Positions 1-11,739 of a stretch of DNA of 64,000 bases are shown one piece after another. The position numbers and the translations under genes are program-made. The DNA is taken from positions 2,480,001 to 2,544,000 of the forward strand of contig NC_026503.1 in the NCBI RefSeq assembly GCF_000182925.2, read 5' to 3'. Numbering within the stretch: the first letter of the stretch is position 1; each line of letters starts with the position of its first letter. Under the pieces are notes generated by a model. The model was not told the origin of the DNA, searched no databases, and saw nothing but the letters and a program-made list of their open reading frames with translations. Source of the DNA: Neurospora crassa OR74A. Taxonomy: Eukaryota; Ascomycota; Sordariomycetes; Sordariales; Sordariaceae.

Positions 1-62
1 GTCTACGGCACTGCGCGGTCCTGTCCTGCGGTCGTAATGCATCTACATAGACTGATCCCTAC

Positions 63-297
63 CTTATGTTTAAGTTGGTTGTAGGCAGATGGAGTTGTGG
101 CCGATTCCGAAACAGCAAGAGCCTTTTGACTTTGCGCATTGATAATATCCATCGGCGTTGGCTGGTATAAACATCGGAATCTTGCCCCCCCCTTATAGTT
201 AGAGTGAGTATAGTACCAGTCTGGAGCATTGTTCCCGATTAAGCCGCGGCAGTGCCTGGTGACCCGTTCGGCCTCGTCCCTGATGATCACGACATTC
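63..297 (-). CDS. Possible internal exon of an unrecognised gene (low confidence)
   Basis: A minus-strand segment reads open with a codon choice like that of the real genes here. It has an acceptor-like GCGACAG just before position 297 and a donor-like AAG|GTAGGG after position 63. The encoded stretch includes VVIIRDEAERVTRHC and DWYYTHSNYKGG. I do not recognise a family. The surrounding open frame runs from 434 leftward to the window edge, so the rest of the gene would lie to the left of position 1. It could also be chance open sequence. Confidence 0.22.
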
Positions 298-3200
298 CTG
301 TCGCACAAAGAAAAGTCAACGAGCCGAACTCCAGATCTGGCCGACCGATTAAGTATTCCGGATGGAGATGAAGACGAGACAGAAGTCGTTGAGATGTGGT
401 ACACCAAGAGGTGGTCGGGCCGCAGAGGGGTCACATACTATTGCGCGCTCACTCAGGATACCACCACAGCACCACCCACCCACTTCTTGGCAGCCGATAC
501 GATATCCTCCGTATGTACTGGCGCCTCATTCATCTTTCCACAGCGCCATAAACGGCATAGGTGATCGTGCAGCAGAAAGGCGCAGAATTAATGTTGACTG
601 GTGGACTGGCCGTCGCCTTCAATGTCGCAAGCGCCTTGACGCGCGTTGGCAACGACTATTGCATACTCCGCTCGCGCGATCCCACGATACCCGGAGGTTG
701 AAGGCTCGATGCGACTTAATCGGCCCTCATGTCGCGCTGGCCTGGTCTCAATGACAGGGCAGCCACTGTGCAAGAGTGCTGGGGCTTGGGGAAACAACAC
801 GGGGGTCACCACCGCAGACTCACGCGCAACGGCGAGAAATCGAAGTCGGAATCCGCCCGGGACTCCAGGTTTGGGGACCCCTTGCTCGTTCCACACGTTT
901 TTTTTTCTTTGTTTCCTCACGGTATTTTCTTCCTCCGCCTCGTTGGAGGGACTTAATTGACCATGTTATTGCCGATAATACCTTTGCTGTCGGCTGACCC
1001 AACAGATATAGCAAAGCCCAAGCTGATCACCACCAGATCATGGCAGCAGAGAGGTCCATCAATGAACAAAGGAAGGATGATATTTTATGCCTATCCACCA
1101 CCACTGCAGCACACCACATTGCGGACACCACCGCAGGCTGGGCAGCTCAGCGACATGTTGGCTGTAGCAACGGACCTGGTTAGCGCGACCTTGGCGAGCG
1201 CTGATGAGCCTGGCCAATCACACAATTTCGGCTCGCATGCCCCCATTAGAATAGGTATGTATGGAATCGTGAAGACACCCGAGGCCGCGAGCGAAAGGAC
1301 TTTTTCTGGGGTTCAGGCCAGTTGTAGGGTATCTCAACCCTGCATGTCCTCTTTTTGATGATGACGACGCAGTCGATGGCGGCGCGTTGCGGCAATATCA
1401 AGCGGCTGTTAAGTGCCAATGAAGGCCCATGTTGAGATGAGATGGTGGTAGCGAAGACCTTGACTTCTGCAACTTCTCCCTACCTACTGAGAGCAAGCGA
1501 GAACACGAGGAAAGAGCAACGAAGGGAAAGCAGATGATCAGTCAAGTTCTTGCATGGGTTTCCAAGGTTTTGATAGCTGTCTGTCTCCCTTTCTTGACAC
1601 TGGTTAGTTCTGTCCCTGTCTTTCTCCAAGCATCCGTTCCTTTCGCTTTCTCATCGGCTGCTTCCAAGCACCTTGGTGTATTGTTATGTCTGGTCATCTC
1701 GAACCAACGACGACGAATTTGCACCACAAAGTTGCAGCAAGCTAAGTAGAATTTGGACGGGCTCGTTGCGATTCAGATTGCAGTAGCAGCGCTCATCATG
1801 TGACAACATGCGCGCATCCTTCCCCCTCCCAGTCGCTAAATGGAAATTTCCTGACATGCCCGTGTATACACGGCATCGTTTCGATTTTGCCTCCAACGGC
1901 CGACCGATCCATCGATCGGACACATGAGTCTGGAGTCCCTGACGACGGGAGCAACATGCAAAGGTGAGGCAAGACACAAATCGGTTGCAATTTGTTTCCA
2001 TTCCTTTTTGGGGTGCGGTAAAGGGACGGATCAGGAAGACATCGTGCCAGAACGTGAATTAGAAATCTATGTCGTAGTGACCTAAGCGGAAGAGATTACG
2101 GAAATATATGAAGCTGAAGGCGCTTCCACTCCCTTGATATTTACCAGTGCCTTTCCAGATAAGCGTCTTTGTGCTTCGGGTGGGTCATGTCCGGTTGCTA
2201 AAATTGCGTGTAATTGAAGATGGAAGCGCAGTGGTGTTCTTGGTCCCGGTTATTTGGACTTTGCCGTGGACGCTATCAAAGTCATTGCCAAGTTAAAGGC
2301 GGTGCCCTGCTATGCCTGCAGTGCGTGTCTCAAAAGTATTGCGCCGGAGCATCTGAACAAATGAGAGCGAAAGAACGAGAATCTACCTTCCTTAAGAGGT
2401 GTCCATTTACATTGATCATAGATCTCGAGGTTGCCAATGTCCTTGAACGCCTTCCGGATTATGCTAGAACACCGTGACAGAGTCTTGGTCTCCCACAGAG
2501 TCAACCTGGATACCTATGGAAGGGACAGGAGAGGTAAGTATGTTAACACCGGAGCGAAGGGCCATCAGGTTGGCGTCTACTTAACTTGATATGGAAGATG
2601 GACTGGCGTAACAATGAATTGCTGTTGTCGTGAACGGTATTGTTACTGTATCATGCGTTGCAACACTAGGAAGCTCCGCTGTTTCCCATACCAATCCTAG
2701 TGCAGATGACAGGGGGTATCGGGTCCACCTCTGAATGCCCGTTTCCCGAGAAAGTCGAGAGGAGAAAACGGCCCATCAGTCCAGGGCATCCACCAGGGCA
2801 TCCACTCTCCTGTCCATCATTAGCCATTGAGGTTCTGTTCCGTTGACACTGGCCTGCACGCTCCATCCCTCTCCCAAGAAGTCCCAACTCCGTCCGTTGT
2901 TGCCCGTCCGCTGTGCCCTCTCGCGCATCCACGCTCCCACTGCTCCTCCACAGACATTTTGCAGTGAGTGGTGCAGTTGTCACCCGTCAAAACCTCCATT
3001 TTCTCATCTCCATCCCATCTGCCCCCCCAATCGCCATCTGTCTCTCGTTCTTGCGCCGCTTCCCTCGATCTCCCCTGCGGTTTTGTTTGGGTCTGGGCTT
3101 GTTGAGTCGACATACGTTTGTTTACTTCCCCGGGTTTTTCTTTTATTTTTCTCGCGCTGCGGTTGTGGCTGCCCTGCCCTGACCTGGACACAGAGTTGAG

Positions 3201-4161
3201 TTTGGTTAACTCTCTCCGTCGGGCCCTTCTGTTCTGCACAAGAGGCTCCTGTGCTTCCCTGCGTGCCTTTACATATCTGGAGTGCCTACCTTACCTTTCA
3301 ACAGCAGCACGCTTGACACAGGCACAAGCATAAGCACCAGTCACCACTACCGGGCCTCTACCGCGCAACGAAACGGCCTCAGTTCAGCCAACCTCAACTT
3401 CCATCTCAAGTGCCTCTCGCCCTTGGTTTGGGCAAGGCCCCTTCTTTCTCGAATTTCCGCCCTCCACTTCCCTCCTCCCGGTCGTGGACCTCTTGCCTTC
3501 TCCGACTCTTCCGTCCAATCTGCTATCTTGTCGCCTTTTTTTGTCGTCTACTACTTCTTCGCAACGATTCTTGGTGTTCGTGTTCCTGCTCTCGAGCTTG
3601 ACAAAAGGAATTAAGGAAGAGCAAAAAAAAAAAGGACCTGGCCGACGACACTCCGCAACAACCGCGGAAATCTAAGATTCGACTGCCTGAGAGACTCTTC
3701 GAGAGCTCCACCGAATCGCTTCTCTCCTCCACTATCTGCGTCGACCGTTCTAGTAACCCGGACATCTGATCATCCCCCATGCTTTCGCTCCAACAACCGA
3801 CCATCCTCCGGTGTCAATCGTGACATTGCCTGCGCCCATCCTCCGTCGCACTTATCGCTGTGGGCGGGTCGTGACAGACTCGACTTTGTACAGAAGGGCA
3901 AGACGTCCACGGTGATAGTGGACTTCTTCCCTGCCACATCAACAACCCATCTTCTTCCCCCCTCCCTTGGCCGCAGGCGTCCCTCGCTTTATAGAAACAA
4001 TTCTTCTCCCAATCATTTCCCCCCCAAAGTCCCTATCCCCTCAAACAGGCCTGCTTCGTTCGAGGTCGAAAAAACATCCTCTTGCCTCTATCAGCGGCGG
4101 AAAAAGGTAGGTGCCAGTACCCAAACAAAACATCACCACTCTACCCTTAGCACTGCCGCCA
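298..4161. other. Non-coding region and pyrimidine-rich leader upstream of the Bni4-like gene
   Basis: No open frame in about 3.9 kb has the codon choice, splice structure or motifs of a gene. From about 2,840 to 3,600 the plus strand is strongly C/T-rich (runs of CTCCC, TTCTTT), which is typical of fungal promoters and long 5' leaders. It probably belongs to the transcription unit whose coding part starts at 4485. Confidence 0.5.
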
Positions 4162-4364
4162 ATGTCAAGGAGTCCCGTCAATCACAACAAGAGCCCTGAC
4201 GCCGCATCTCCCAACACAACCTACCAATTCCCCAATTTGTCAGACAGCCTTGCGACAACAACTTAAACCCCTATGCCATTTCGCTTTTCCTAGTTCTTCT
4301 TGTCAAACCTGACTTCGTTTCGCGGAAGATGCTAATGCCTGCCGTAACCAGATTTCCTCGTTAG
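4162..4364 (+). promoter_or_regulatory. Cluster of three upstream ORFs in the Bni4-like leader
   Basis: Three short AUG-initiated frames lie one after another before the main start at 4485. They are 4162-4266 (34 codons plus stop, with the good context GCCAATG), 4273-4293 (6 codons plus stop) and 4329-4364 (11 codons plus stop). No further ATG occurs between 4364 and 4485. If the mRNA starts upstream of 4162, ribosomes must pass these frames, so translational control is plausible. Whether the mRNA includes them is inferred. Confidence 0.4.
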
Positions 4365-4484
4365 CGAAAGGCTCCACTGTTACTTTCCTTGAAATCACAC
4401 CATCTCCTTGGTTCAGTTACAAGTACCGTTCAACGTCCTGATTCACCTCACGGCGGCGGGACGACAGATCGCTCAGGTTTGACA

Positions 4485-7114
4485 ATGGCTGCTTTGGTGC
4501 AAGGCTATCCCCGGCAATCTGGGACTGCTACCATGCTTCAGACAAGACCGGCCTCCTCCACCGGCATCATCCAGCCTGCCCAGTCGCAGTCAAATCCACA
4601 ATATGGTCACAACATGTCCCAGAGAAACAGTATACACGGGATGTCTGGTGTAGTCGGCGCACCAGTGGTGTACCGTCAAGCTTCTGGCTCTGTGCAACAA
4701 TACGCTTTTACCAACGCGCCAGCTCTCAACCACGCAACACATCACCACCAATTCAGGCAACACCGTACCTCGTCAACACCATCCGTTCCCCAAGTACAGA
4801 ACTTTGATCAGTCTGGAGCGCATACCCGATACCAATCCAGCAACTCCATGACAAATCTTCCCAGCCCTGCAACTACCAGTGGGCAATCAGCCGGCGGTTC
4901 GAGAGACGATTCGGTCATTTCAGTGGGCAGTAGCAGGAGAGTCGCTCCTTTACCTCGGCCTCATTCGGCGCATCTGGGCGAAACCTTCTCGGTACCTCTG
5001 ATCGCTTCCGCGGGCCCGCCCAAAGTGTCGCCAGAGAGGTATCGCCGGCCAGCGCAACGGGCGAATGAAGCAGCACCAACCATGTCAAACACGTCGGAGC
5101 ACAAGAGCGGTATGCTGCGCGGTCCAAACGGAGCACTCCCACACCGGCCAAATAGCTTCGCCGGTGCAATGGGGGGCTCAGCGGTCGATGACATGCTTCT
5201 CCCTCATGGTCAAGTCCGAGAGGATGTCAAGAGAGCTAGGAGACGCAGCATGCCTGCATTGGATTCCGCCGGTCTTGCGATGCCCCTAGCCCCCCTCTAC
5301 GCTGCTCAGCCCACCGATGTGTCCTCAAAGTCACGAAAGACTGGCGAAAAGGAAGCCAAATCTTCCGGACGAACGGTTAACAACTTGAGTGTTGGTCGAG
5401 TTGCTGCCCATACACGTACCAGCAGTACTGATAGCCGTTCGTCGAGCCGCAGCACTGCTAGCAGTGGAACCCGCCCAGCATCTGTAAGTTACTTCTGGAT
5501 ACTTACCCATATTCCCCCCATGTAAACATTGTCCAATCATATATGCAGCCGTCCAGTAAGATTCGCTAACTCAGGGTTTCTTTTTCCCAGTCTGCCAACC
5601 TCAGCGCCAATGTGGCCAACCCCACCGGAAACCCCGCTCACTCTTCTATCCCAGAACAACACCACAGCAACGGCCAAGATCACGCTCGACTGGTCAACAT
5701 CCCGCCAAGAGGATCTTCTTCCGATGCTACCAACACGAAGCGTCTTACTAACCTCTCTCCTCTCTCTAAACCTGTGGCTATGGATACTGACGCCGGACGG
5801 AACGCGACCGCTGGTGTCACCGCTGGTCGCTCGGCATCGCCGGTGAAGACGCCCTCCCCGCCGCCGGCTCAAAGCCCGGCTGCGAAGCAACTAGCTGCTC
5901 TCAGCCATAACGACAGCAAGCCCAAGAGCAAGACGTCGCGTCTTCGTCGGGCATTCTCATTCAGCAGTGCGTCTGAGTTCAGGAAAGCGGTCCATCATCA
6001 GGACGCCGAGAATGGCCCATCTAAACTGCATAAGGATCAGAACTCCAATGAGCCCTTGGATGCTGAGCAGGCCCGTATCGCACAGCAGCAAGAGGCGGCT
6101 GGTATTGGAAGCAACATATATGGCCCCAGGATATTTGGGGGTTCGACCGACAATCTCTCCATCTCCTCAACCGCCTCCTCAGCTTCGGTTATGATTCGCA
6201 AGATGGGACGCGGTATGAAGAAGAGCACCAGGTCACTTGCTGGACTATTCAGACCTAAGTCCGTCATTGGTGTCCCTGCTGCCGACGCAAAGGCACCAGA
6301 CGCTTCGCAAGCTACAGTGTCCATGATCAATGTCGAGGCTGAAAGGGAAAGGGTGAACGTCAATGCCGACGTTCGCTCCCAAAGCGGAGGCGGTACCGGA
6401 TTTCCTCGGCTTGAAAGGAACTCACTTGATGCCAGCAGAGCGCAAGGTCTTGGGTCGGAGCGTGCGGGAAGCCTGGGTAGTGATGGATCAGCTGCAAGGA
6501 AGAGCATTATCGGCGGTGAACGAGAAAGGGCCGAAGTGCTTGCTGCAGTCCGCAAGGGAATCTTGAAACGTAAGGATCTTCCATGGATTACGCCTGTTAG
6601 CTCCTGCTGACTTGACCACCGATACAGACACCAACAGCAACTCGCCGAGCCCATCTCCCCGACCTGCGGAGGGCCGAGGACTTGATGCCCCAAGTGCCAT
6701 CACTGACTCTCCCAACTCCAGCGCACCCAGCACGCCAAACAATGATGATCGAGCTGGCCAAGTTCCAATTGGTAACGAGGATTATTTTGTAACAGCACTC
6801 CGCCTTCGGCAAGACACCAAAAGCGCACCTGGGACACCTCAGGGATCCATGAAGCGATCCGCCACATTCAGCCCACGGATTGCCTTCTATGAGACGTGGC
6901 CCAGCCAGGAGTATGATCGCCGCGGTGAAATCGCCACTTGCAATCGCTTGACACCTGTGCTGGCCCAGCAAATCAAAGAAGAACTCAACAGCTTCAAGAT
7001 GGTAAGTTGCAACAACCGTCGTTCATATTCGCCTTGGTTATATGCTTACCTATGCTTTTTCACTAGGAAATGGAAGTTCACGAGAACTCTAAAATCTACA
7101 CGCACTTCTTCTGA
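4485..7114 (+). CDS. Bni4-like bud-neck/septum protein, putative PP1 regulatory subunit
   Basis: Predicted 799 aa from four exons: 4485-5483, 5591-6569, 6628-7001 and 7067-7114. The phases close and the last exon gives EMEVHENSKIYTHFF plus stop. Most of the protein is low-complexity and rich in Ser/Pro/Gln. The last ~65 residues hold the conserved block of the yeast Bni4 family: FSPRIAFYETW, EYDRRGEIATCNRLTP, then AQQIKEEL. In yeast, Bni4 tethers PP1 (Glc7) and chitin synthase III to the bud neck through this C-terminal region; a comparable role at septa or hyphal tips is inferred. The usual PP1-docking Val is not obvious here (SATF precedes SPRIAF). The ATG at 4485 (ACAATGGC) was chosen because the frame upstream has only a non-ATG start at 4389. 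Confidence 0.8.
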
Positions 7115-9304
7115 CGAGTCCAACGTTACAGCGGTTCAACGTGCAGCGCACCCATAATTCTCGTTTCCGAGGCATTTCCTATTTCTCTCAGCAAAGAGCA
7201 TTGTTTGGTGTTTATGGCGTTATTCGGATTTTGTCGCTTCCAGCAAGGCTTTATTGCCTGGTAGACTCACTCAAGAGTATCCTAATCTTTCCTTTTGAAA
7301 ACGGGGCGACAGCTGGCTGCATGGTAGTGTATATGGACAACGGGGTGTTTGTCGCTGTCGTGAGTGACTCTTTGGCGCGCGTGTGGGTGTAGGGTTCTCC
7401 AATGGCATCAACCACTCCTTCCTTGGGCTACACGCGCTGGACCGATGGCGACAACGATGACACAGGGGATCCCACGGGGCGTCAACTGGACAGAAAGTTA
7501 AGACGTTGGATTACCCGAAGTGCAACAGAGGAGGTGGGGTGCAGTTGTTTGTTCGATATGTTGGAGGTCAAGCAAAAAGGAAAGAAATGTTCAAAGGACG
7601 GAGCAAGCGTCCCTTCTTGGTCATCTTGGAGCTATCTGGACGGAATTGGTGTTGTAGTCTGGGCCCAATTTAGCCCAATGGGAGGGGTGATATGGAAACC
7701 AGCAAATAAGAGCATCGACTGCTTCGAACAAAATCTCTTTTAGTGAGTGGGTATGGCATCCTGTTTTTCAGTTTCCTTAATTGTTTTGGAAGAGGAGCGA
7801 GAGTCAAAACGTACGTCATAGCAAGCCTACAACCAGGTCGTTTTAAAAGCCAGCGCAGCAAGTTGAATTTGACAGGGAGCGTTACAGCCGTTCGATATCG
7901 TTGTGGCATCTTCGTTGCTTGTTGGACATCCAGCTTAATGCGCCCGGCGAAGTAGGCCTATCTGGTTTTTATTTTTTATCTCTTGAACATTTTTTTTTTT
8001 GTTTATGGTCCCCAATTGAGTCAACAAGGCGAAGGCAACACGTGAAATGTTTTACAGTTTACTATCTTCAATTGGTTTGGTTCAAGTGGTCGACGACTCC
8101 TGCATTCGTTTATATGCCATGACTTCGATCGCTTCTCGTTGATGTCAGTACCAGTGTGGCATGGGGCTTGCAGCAGTTAGTTGGAGAAGCACTGGAAGCC
8201 TTTACAGGTATTGACGTCCTGAATCATTTGCTGACGCAGTATTTGTGTTGATCAGGTGGTGTTTATATGTAAACGCAGAGCGCCCGCACCAACGGGTTTG
8301 AATACTGAGATGCCGCATTCCTAAATTGATCTTCACTTGGACAGCTTTTACATACTGTAAACCCGTCACCCGTACCTGACACTACTGCACTCTCTTTAGC
8401 GAGACCCCATGTACCAGTATGCTAGCATGCCAAGAGAAAGCTTGTTGAGGCTTATCAGATCAAACAGGTACTCAAAGACATGAGAATCTTTCTGGTTACC
8501 AACTGCTGCAACGGGAAACAGACAGTGGATGGGTCGAGTTCTTTAGGGTTATGAAACTTCGAAAGCTTGTGGACCGGTCATGGACAATCCATCATGTTCT
8601 GTTTCTGGCAGTCGTTTGAAATCATCCTCATTTCCATGTGTCAAGCCCACTCATAACATGTCTGTCAGTGGAAGGGGACCTTGGAGATGCATCTATTCTA
8701 CGGGAGTCGAAGGAGAGTAAAAAGATAGATTTTAAAATAGCTGGTAACACATGCGGGTGGCACGATGAGAACAAAGCTAGAAAGCCGATATCTTTTATCA
8801 TGGGAACGTTCAGCAGATATCCGGACCGCGTAACAAAGACACGAAGGAGTGACAGCGTTGCGCAAAACGGGTTAGGAATGTGATGATTCGAACAACGGCC
8901 GAGGCTACCTAGGATTGGAAGTTCTTGGCCCGCCAGCGCTTCCCGAGGATTGGTCAGAAGCTGGGCAAATGCAATGCTGCTCAACCCCCCCAGAAGCCCC
9001 CACGCCTAATGCAGGGTCAGCCCCTGTTAGATATTGCACTCGCCTGTTCGCAGAAATTTGCGGGGGCAGCCAATCATCATCCGTGGTCACTCGACCCCGA
9101 ATATGTATGACAAGCCGTCAGCCTTGCGGAGAAGGCCCAAATTTTGATGCAGTTGCCCTGTAAACAAAAGTAAACTTTTGAAGAAAGGACAGAGGCGTTG
9201 CTGCTCAAGAAAGTCCACAACCTGCCACCACCGTGGCTCCGTTTTCGATACTCGCTAGGAGGTCTCTCCTCCACCTTCGTCTACCGTTCAGGTCCTTTGT
9301 CACG
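7115..9304. other. Intergenic region (3' UTR of Bni4-like gene, promoter of dus1)
   Basis: No gene is supported. The open frames here lack conserved motifs and splice logic. A T-run lies near 7,991-8,000. I saw no tRNA or 5S rRNA box pattern. Confidence 0.5.
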
Positions 9305-11281
9305 ATGGCTTCCCATTCTGCGACAACAGCTTCTTCGCTCACCTCTGCGGCTGCCAACCTGGGCGCAACCGAGGCCAATGCGACCACGACACCCCGAGCG
9401 CCCAAGAGAACGAAGCTTCATGGCAGGGCCTTTTACGAGAGCATCGGTAGTCCAAAGTACATCGTTGCTCCCATGGTGGATCAGTCTGAGTTTGTGAGTT
9501 TGCGCCCTTGTGGACAATATGTAGTGGCAACAACCTCAATAAAACACAACAGCACAACTAACTGATTGCTTTCGTGACAGGCCTGGCGCATGCTGACCCG
9601 ATCGTTTCTCCCCGCCGATGAACAACATAAGCTCCTTTGTTACACTCCCATGTTCCACGCCCGCCTGTTTACCGAAGCGCCAAAATACCGTGACTCCCAT
9701 TTCCAACCGATCCGCGGCCCTCTGACAGCCGACAGCCCGCGCCCAGACTCGTCCGATTACGTTCCCTTCCTTGACGGCAATCCCGAGTTCGACCGTTCGC
9801 TATTCGTCCAATTCTGCGCTAACGATCCCGCCTACCTGCTCTCCGCCGCGAAGCTCGTGGCCCCTTACTGCGATGCCGTAGACCTCAACCTCGGCTGCCC
9901 GCAGGGCATCGCCAAGCGCGGCCAATACGGATCCTTTCTGCAAGAGAACCAGGAGCTCATTTTCGAGCTGATCAACACGCTGCATAAGGAACTTGACATC
10001 CCGGTGACGGCCAAGATCCGCATTCTCGACACCAAAGAGGCGACCCTCAAATACGCTCAGAACGTGCTGCGCGCCGGCGCCAGCATTCTCACGGTACATG
10101 GCCGGCGGCGCGAGCAAAAGGGGCATCAGACGGGGCTCGCCGACTGGGAGTACATCCGCTACCTGCGAGAGAACCTGCCCAAGGAGACGGTCATCTTCGC
10201 CAACGGCAACATCTTGCAGCACGCGGACTTGGAGAAGTGCTTAGCGGCCACGGGCGCTGACGGCGTTATGAGCGCCGAGGGCAACCTCAGCGACCCAGGC
10301 CTCTTCGCCAGGCCGCCGGCCGTCGGCGAAGAAGGGAGGGAGTACTGGCGTAGCAAGGATGGCAGCCGCGGCGGCTGGCGCGTTGACGCCGTGCTGAGGA
10401 GATACCTGGATATCATCTACAAGTACGTGCTGGAGCAGCAGCCGCCAGTGAGGAGGCCGCTGTTCATGCCGGGTGATGATGTTGCATGGCTTGAAGAGGC
10501 TTCCTCCACCTCCTTCGAAACAACACAGGCCAACGACGACAGTGAAGGACCAGCACGAAAGAAGCACAAGTCCGCCAACGGCAGCGCTTCAACCACCACC
10601 ACTACCACCGCCGCCTCTTCCTCCTCTCTAAACACCACCAGCAACAGCAACAACCCCCACCTAGACAAAAAAGCTCTCCAAACCTCCCCCAACCTCGTCT
10701 CCATGCAACCCCACTGCTTCCACCTCCTGCGGCACTTCGTGACCCACCACACCGACGTCCGCGACCTCCTTGCCCGCGCGCGGAACGGTTCTGAAATCGG
10801 CAAATACGAAGCCATCCTGTCTCAAGTCGAGCGCAAGGTCGCCCTGGGACTTCTCGAGTACGAGCGCACCGGCGGCTCGTCATTCGACGTCGACGTCCTG
10901 GAAACCTTGTACCAGGAAACGGAAGACTCCAAAGATGACCCGGAAAGCTCGGCACAGGCGAGGAGGGAGAACAAGAGGCCTTGGTGGGTGGTCCAGCCAA
11001 TTATTCGGCCGTTGCCCAAGGAGGCGTTGGCGAAGGGGGCGTTGCAGCTGAGCAAGAAGGAACTGAAAGCGCAGGCGGCAAAGAAGGCTGCTGGTGGTGG
11101 TGGTGGTGGTGATGCGGAGGCTACGGTTGCTTCCAATCTCGGGTCGAAGGAGAAGGAGGAGAAGAAGACGGCGTCTGAAGAGGCGCTGGTTCCTGTTCAG
11201 GGACAGAATGGCGGGGAGACAGCGGTGGAGTCGCTGGAGACTACTACGAATTATCCCAAGAGTGAGCTGGTTAGTGGGTGA
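9305..11281 (+). CDS. dus1: tRNA-dihydrouridine(16/17) synthase (Dus1)
   Basis: Flavin enzyme that reduces uridine to dihydrouridine in the D-loop of tRNAs. Predicted 629 aa from exons 9305-9493 and 9581-11281; the donor is TTT|GTGAGT and the acceptor GTGACAG. The Dus signature is clear: YIVAPMVDQSEFAWRML near residue 55-70, DLNLGCPQGIAKRGQYG with the catalytic Cys, VTAKIRI, LTVHGRRREQKG, and FANGNI then GADGVMSAEG. The N-terminal ~240 residues of the catalytic domain are typical of Dus1. A Ser/Thr/Asn-rich insertion follows KKHKSANGS, and the C-terminal part is Lys/Ala/Gly-rich. The frame is also open upstream of the ATG and could encode a basic presequence (see findings). It is convergent with cwc22. 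Confidence 0.93.
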
Positions 11282-11739
11282 ATCTCTCTTCCTTTACCGG
11301 TCTGGCCATGTATACATTAACCGGGTGCTCTTGAAGGTGGTTGGGTTTGTATAGAGATGTTGGCATATTGTGATGGAGCTTTGGTTTATAGATGTTAGAA
11401 GGAGCATTGTTAGAGAGTATCATACCCCTTATTTGAGTGCAAATACGGTCTCTTCCGATCAACGTACCGCTCCAATCACTGTGATGTCATTGCATTATCA
11501 GAAAGCACCCATCAGCCCCCGACTCCAACGTAATGAATGTCGATTCGGTTTTCAGTTTTATACTCCCCCCTGGTACAACTAGACTTGCCTGTCATTCTTT
11601 GTCCTTCTTTTCTTTTCACAGCCAATGCTTCTGGTATCAATATACATTTCGTAGCCTCTTCTGAATTCCAAGTCAACATCTGTCACCCCCTCCCCTTCCC
11701 TTCTCTTCCGTTAGTCCGTTAATAATAGTAAAAGGGCTT
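11282..11739. other. Convergent intergenic region dus1/cwc22
   Basis: 458 bp between two stop codons. It is A/T-richer than the flanking coding sequence and should hold both 3' UTRs and poly(A) sites. No gene was seen. Confidence 0.6.

Noticed and set aside
9590-9592. Dus1 starting at the internal Met after the intron
   Set aside because: It would drop the conserved YIVAPMVDQSEF block encoded by exon 1; the splice signals join the two exons cleanly.
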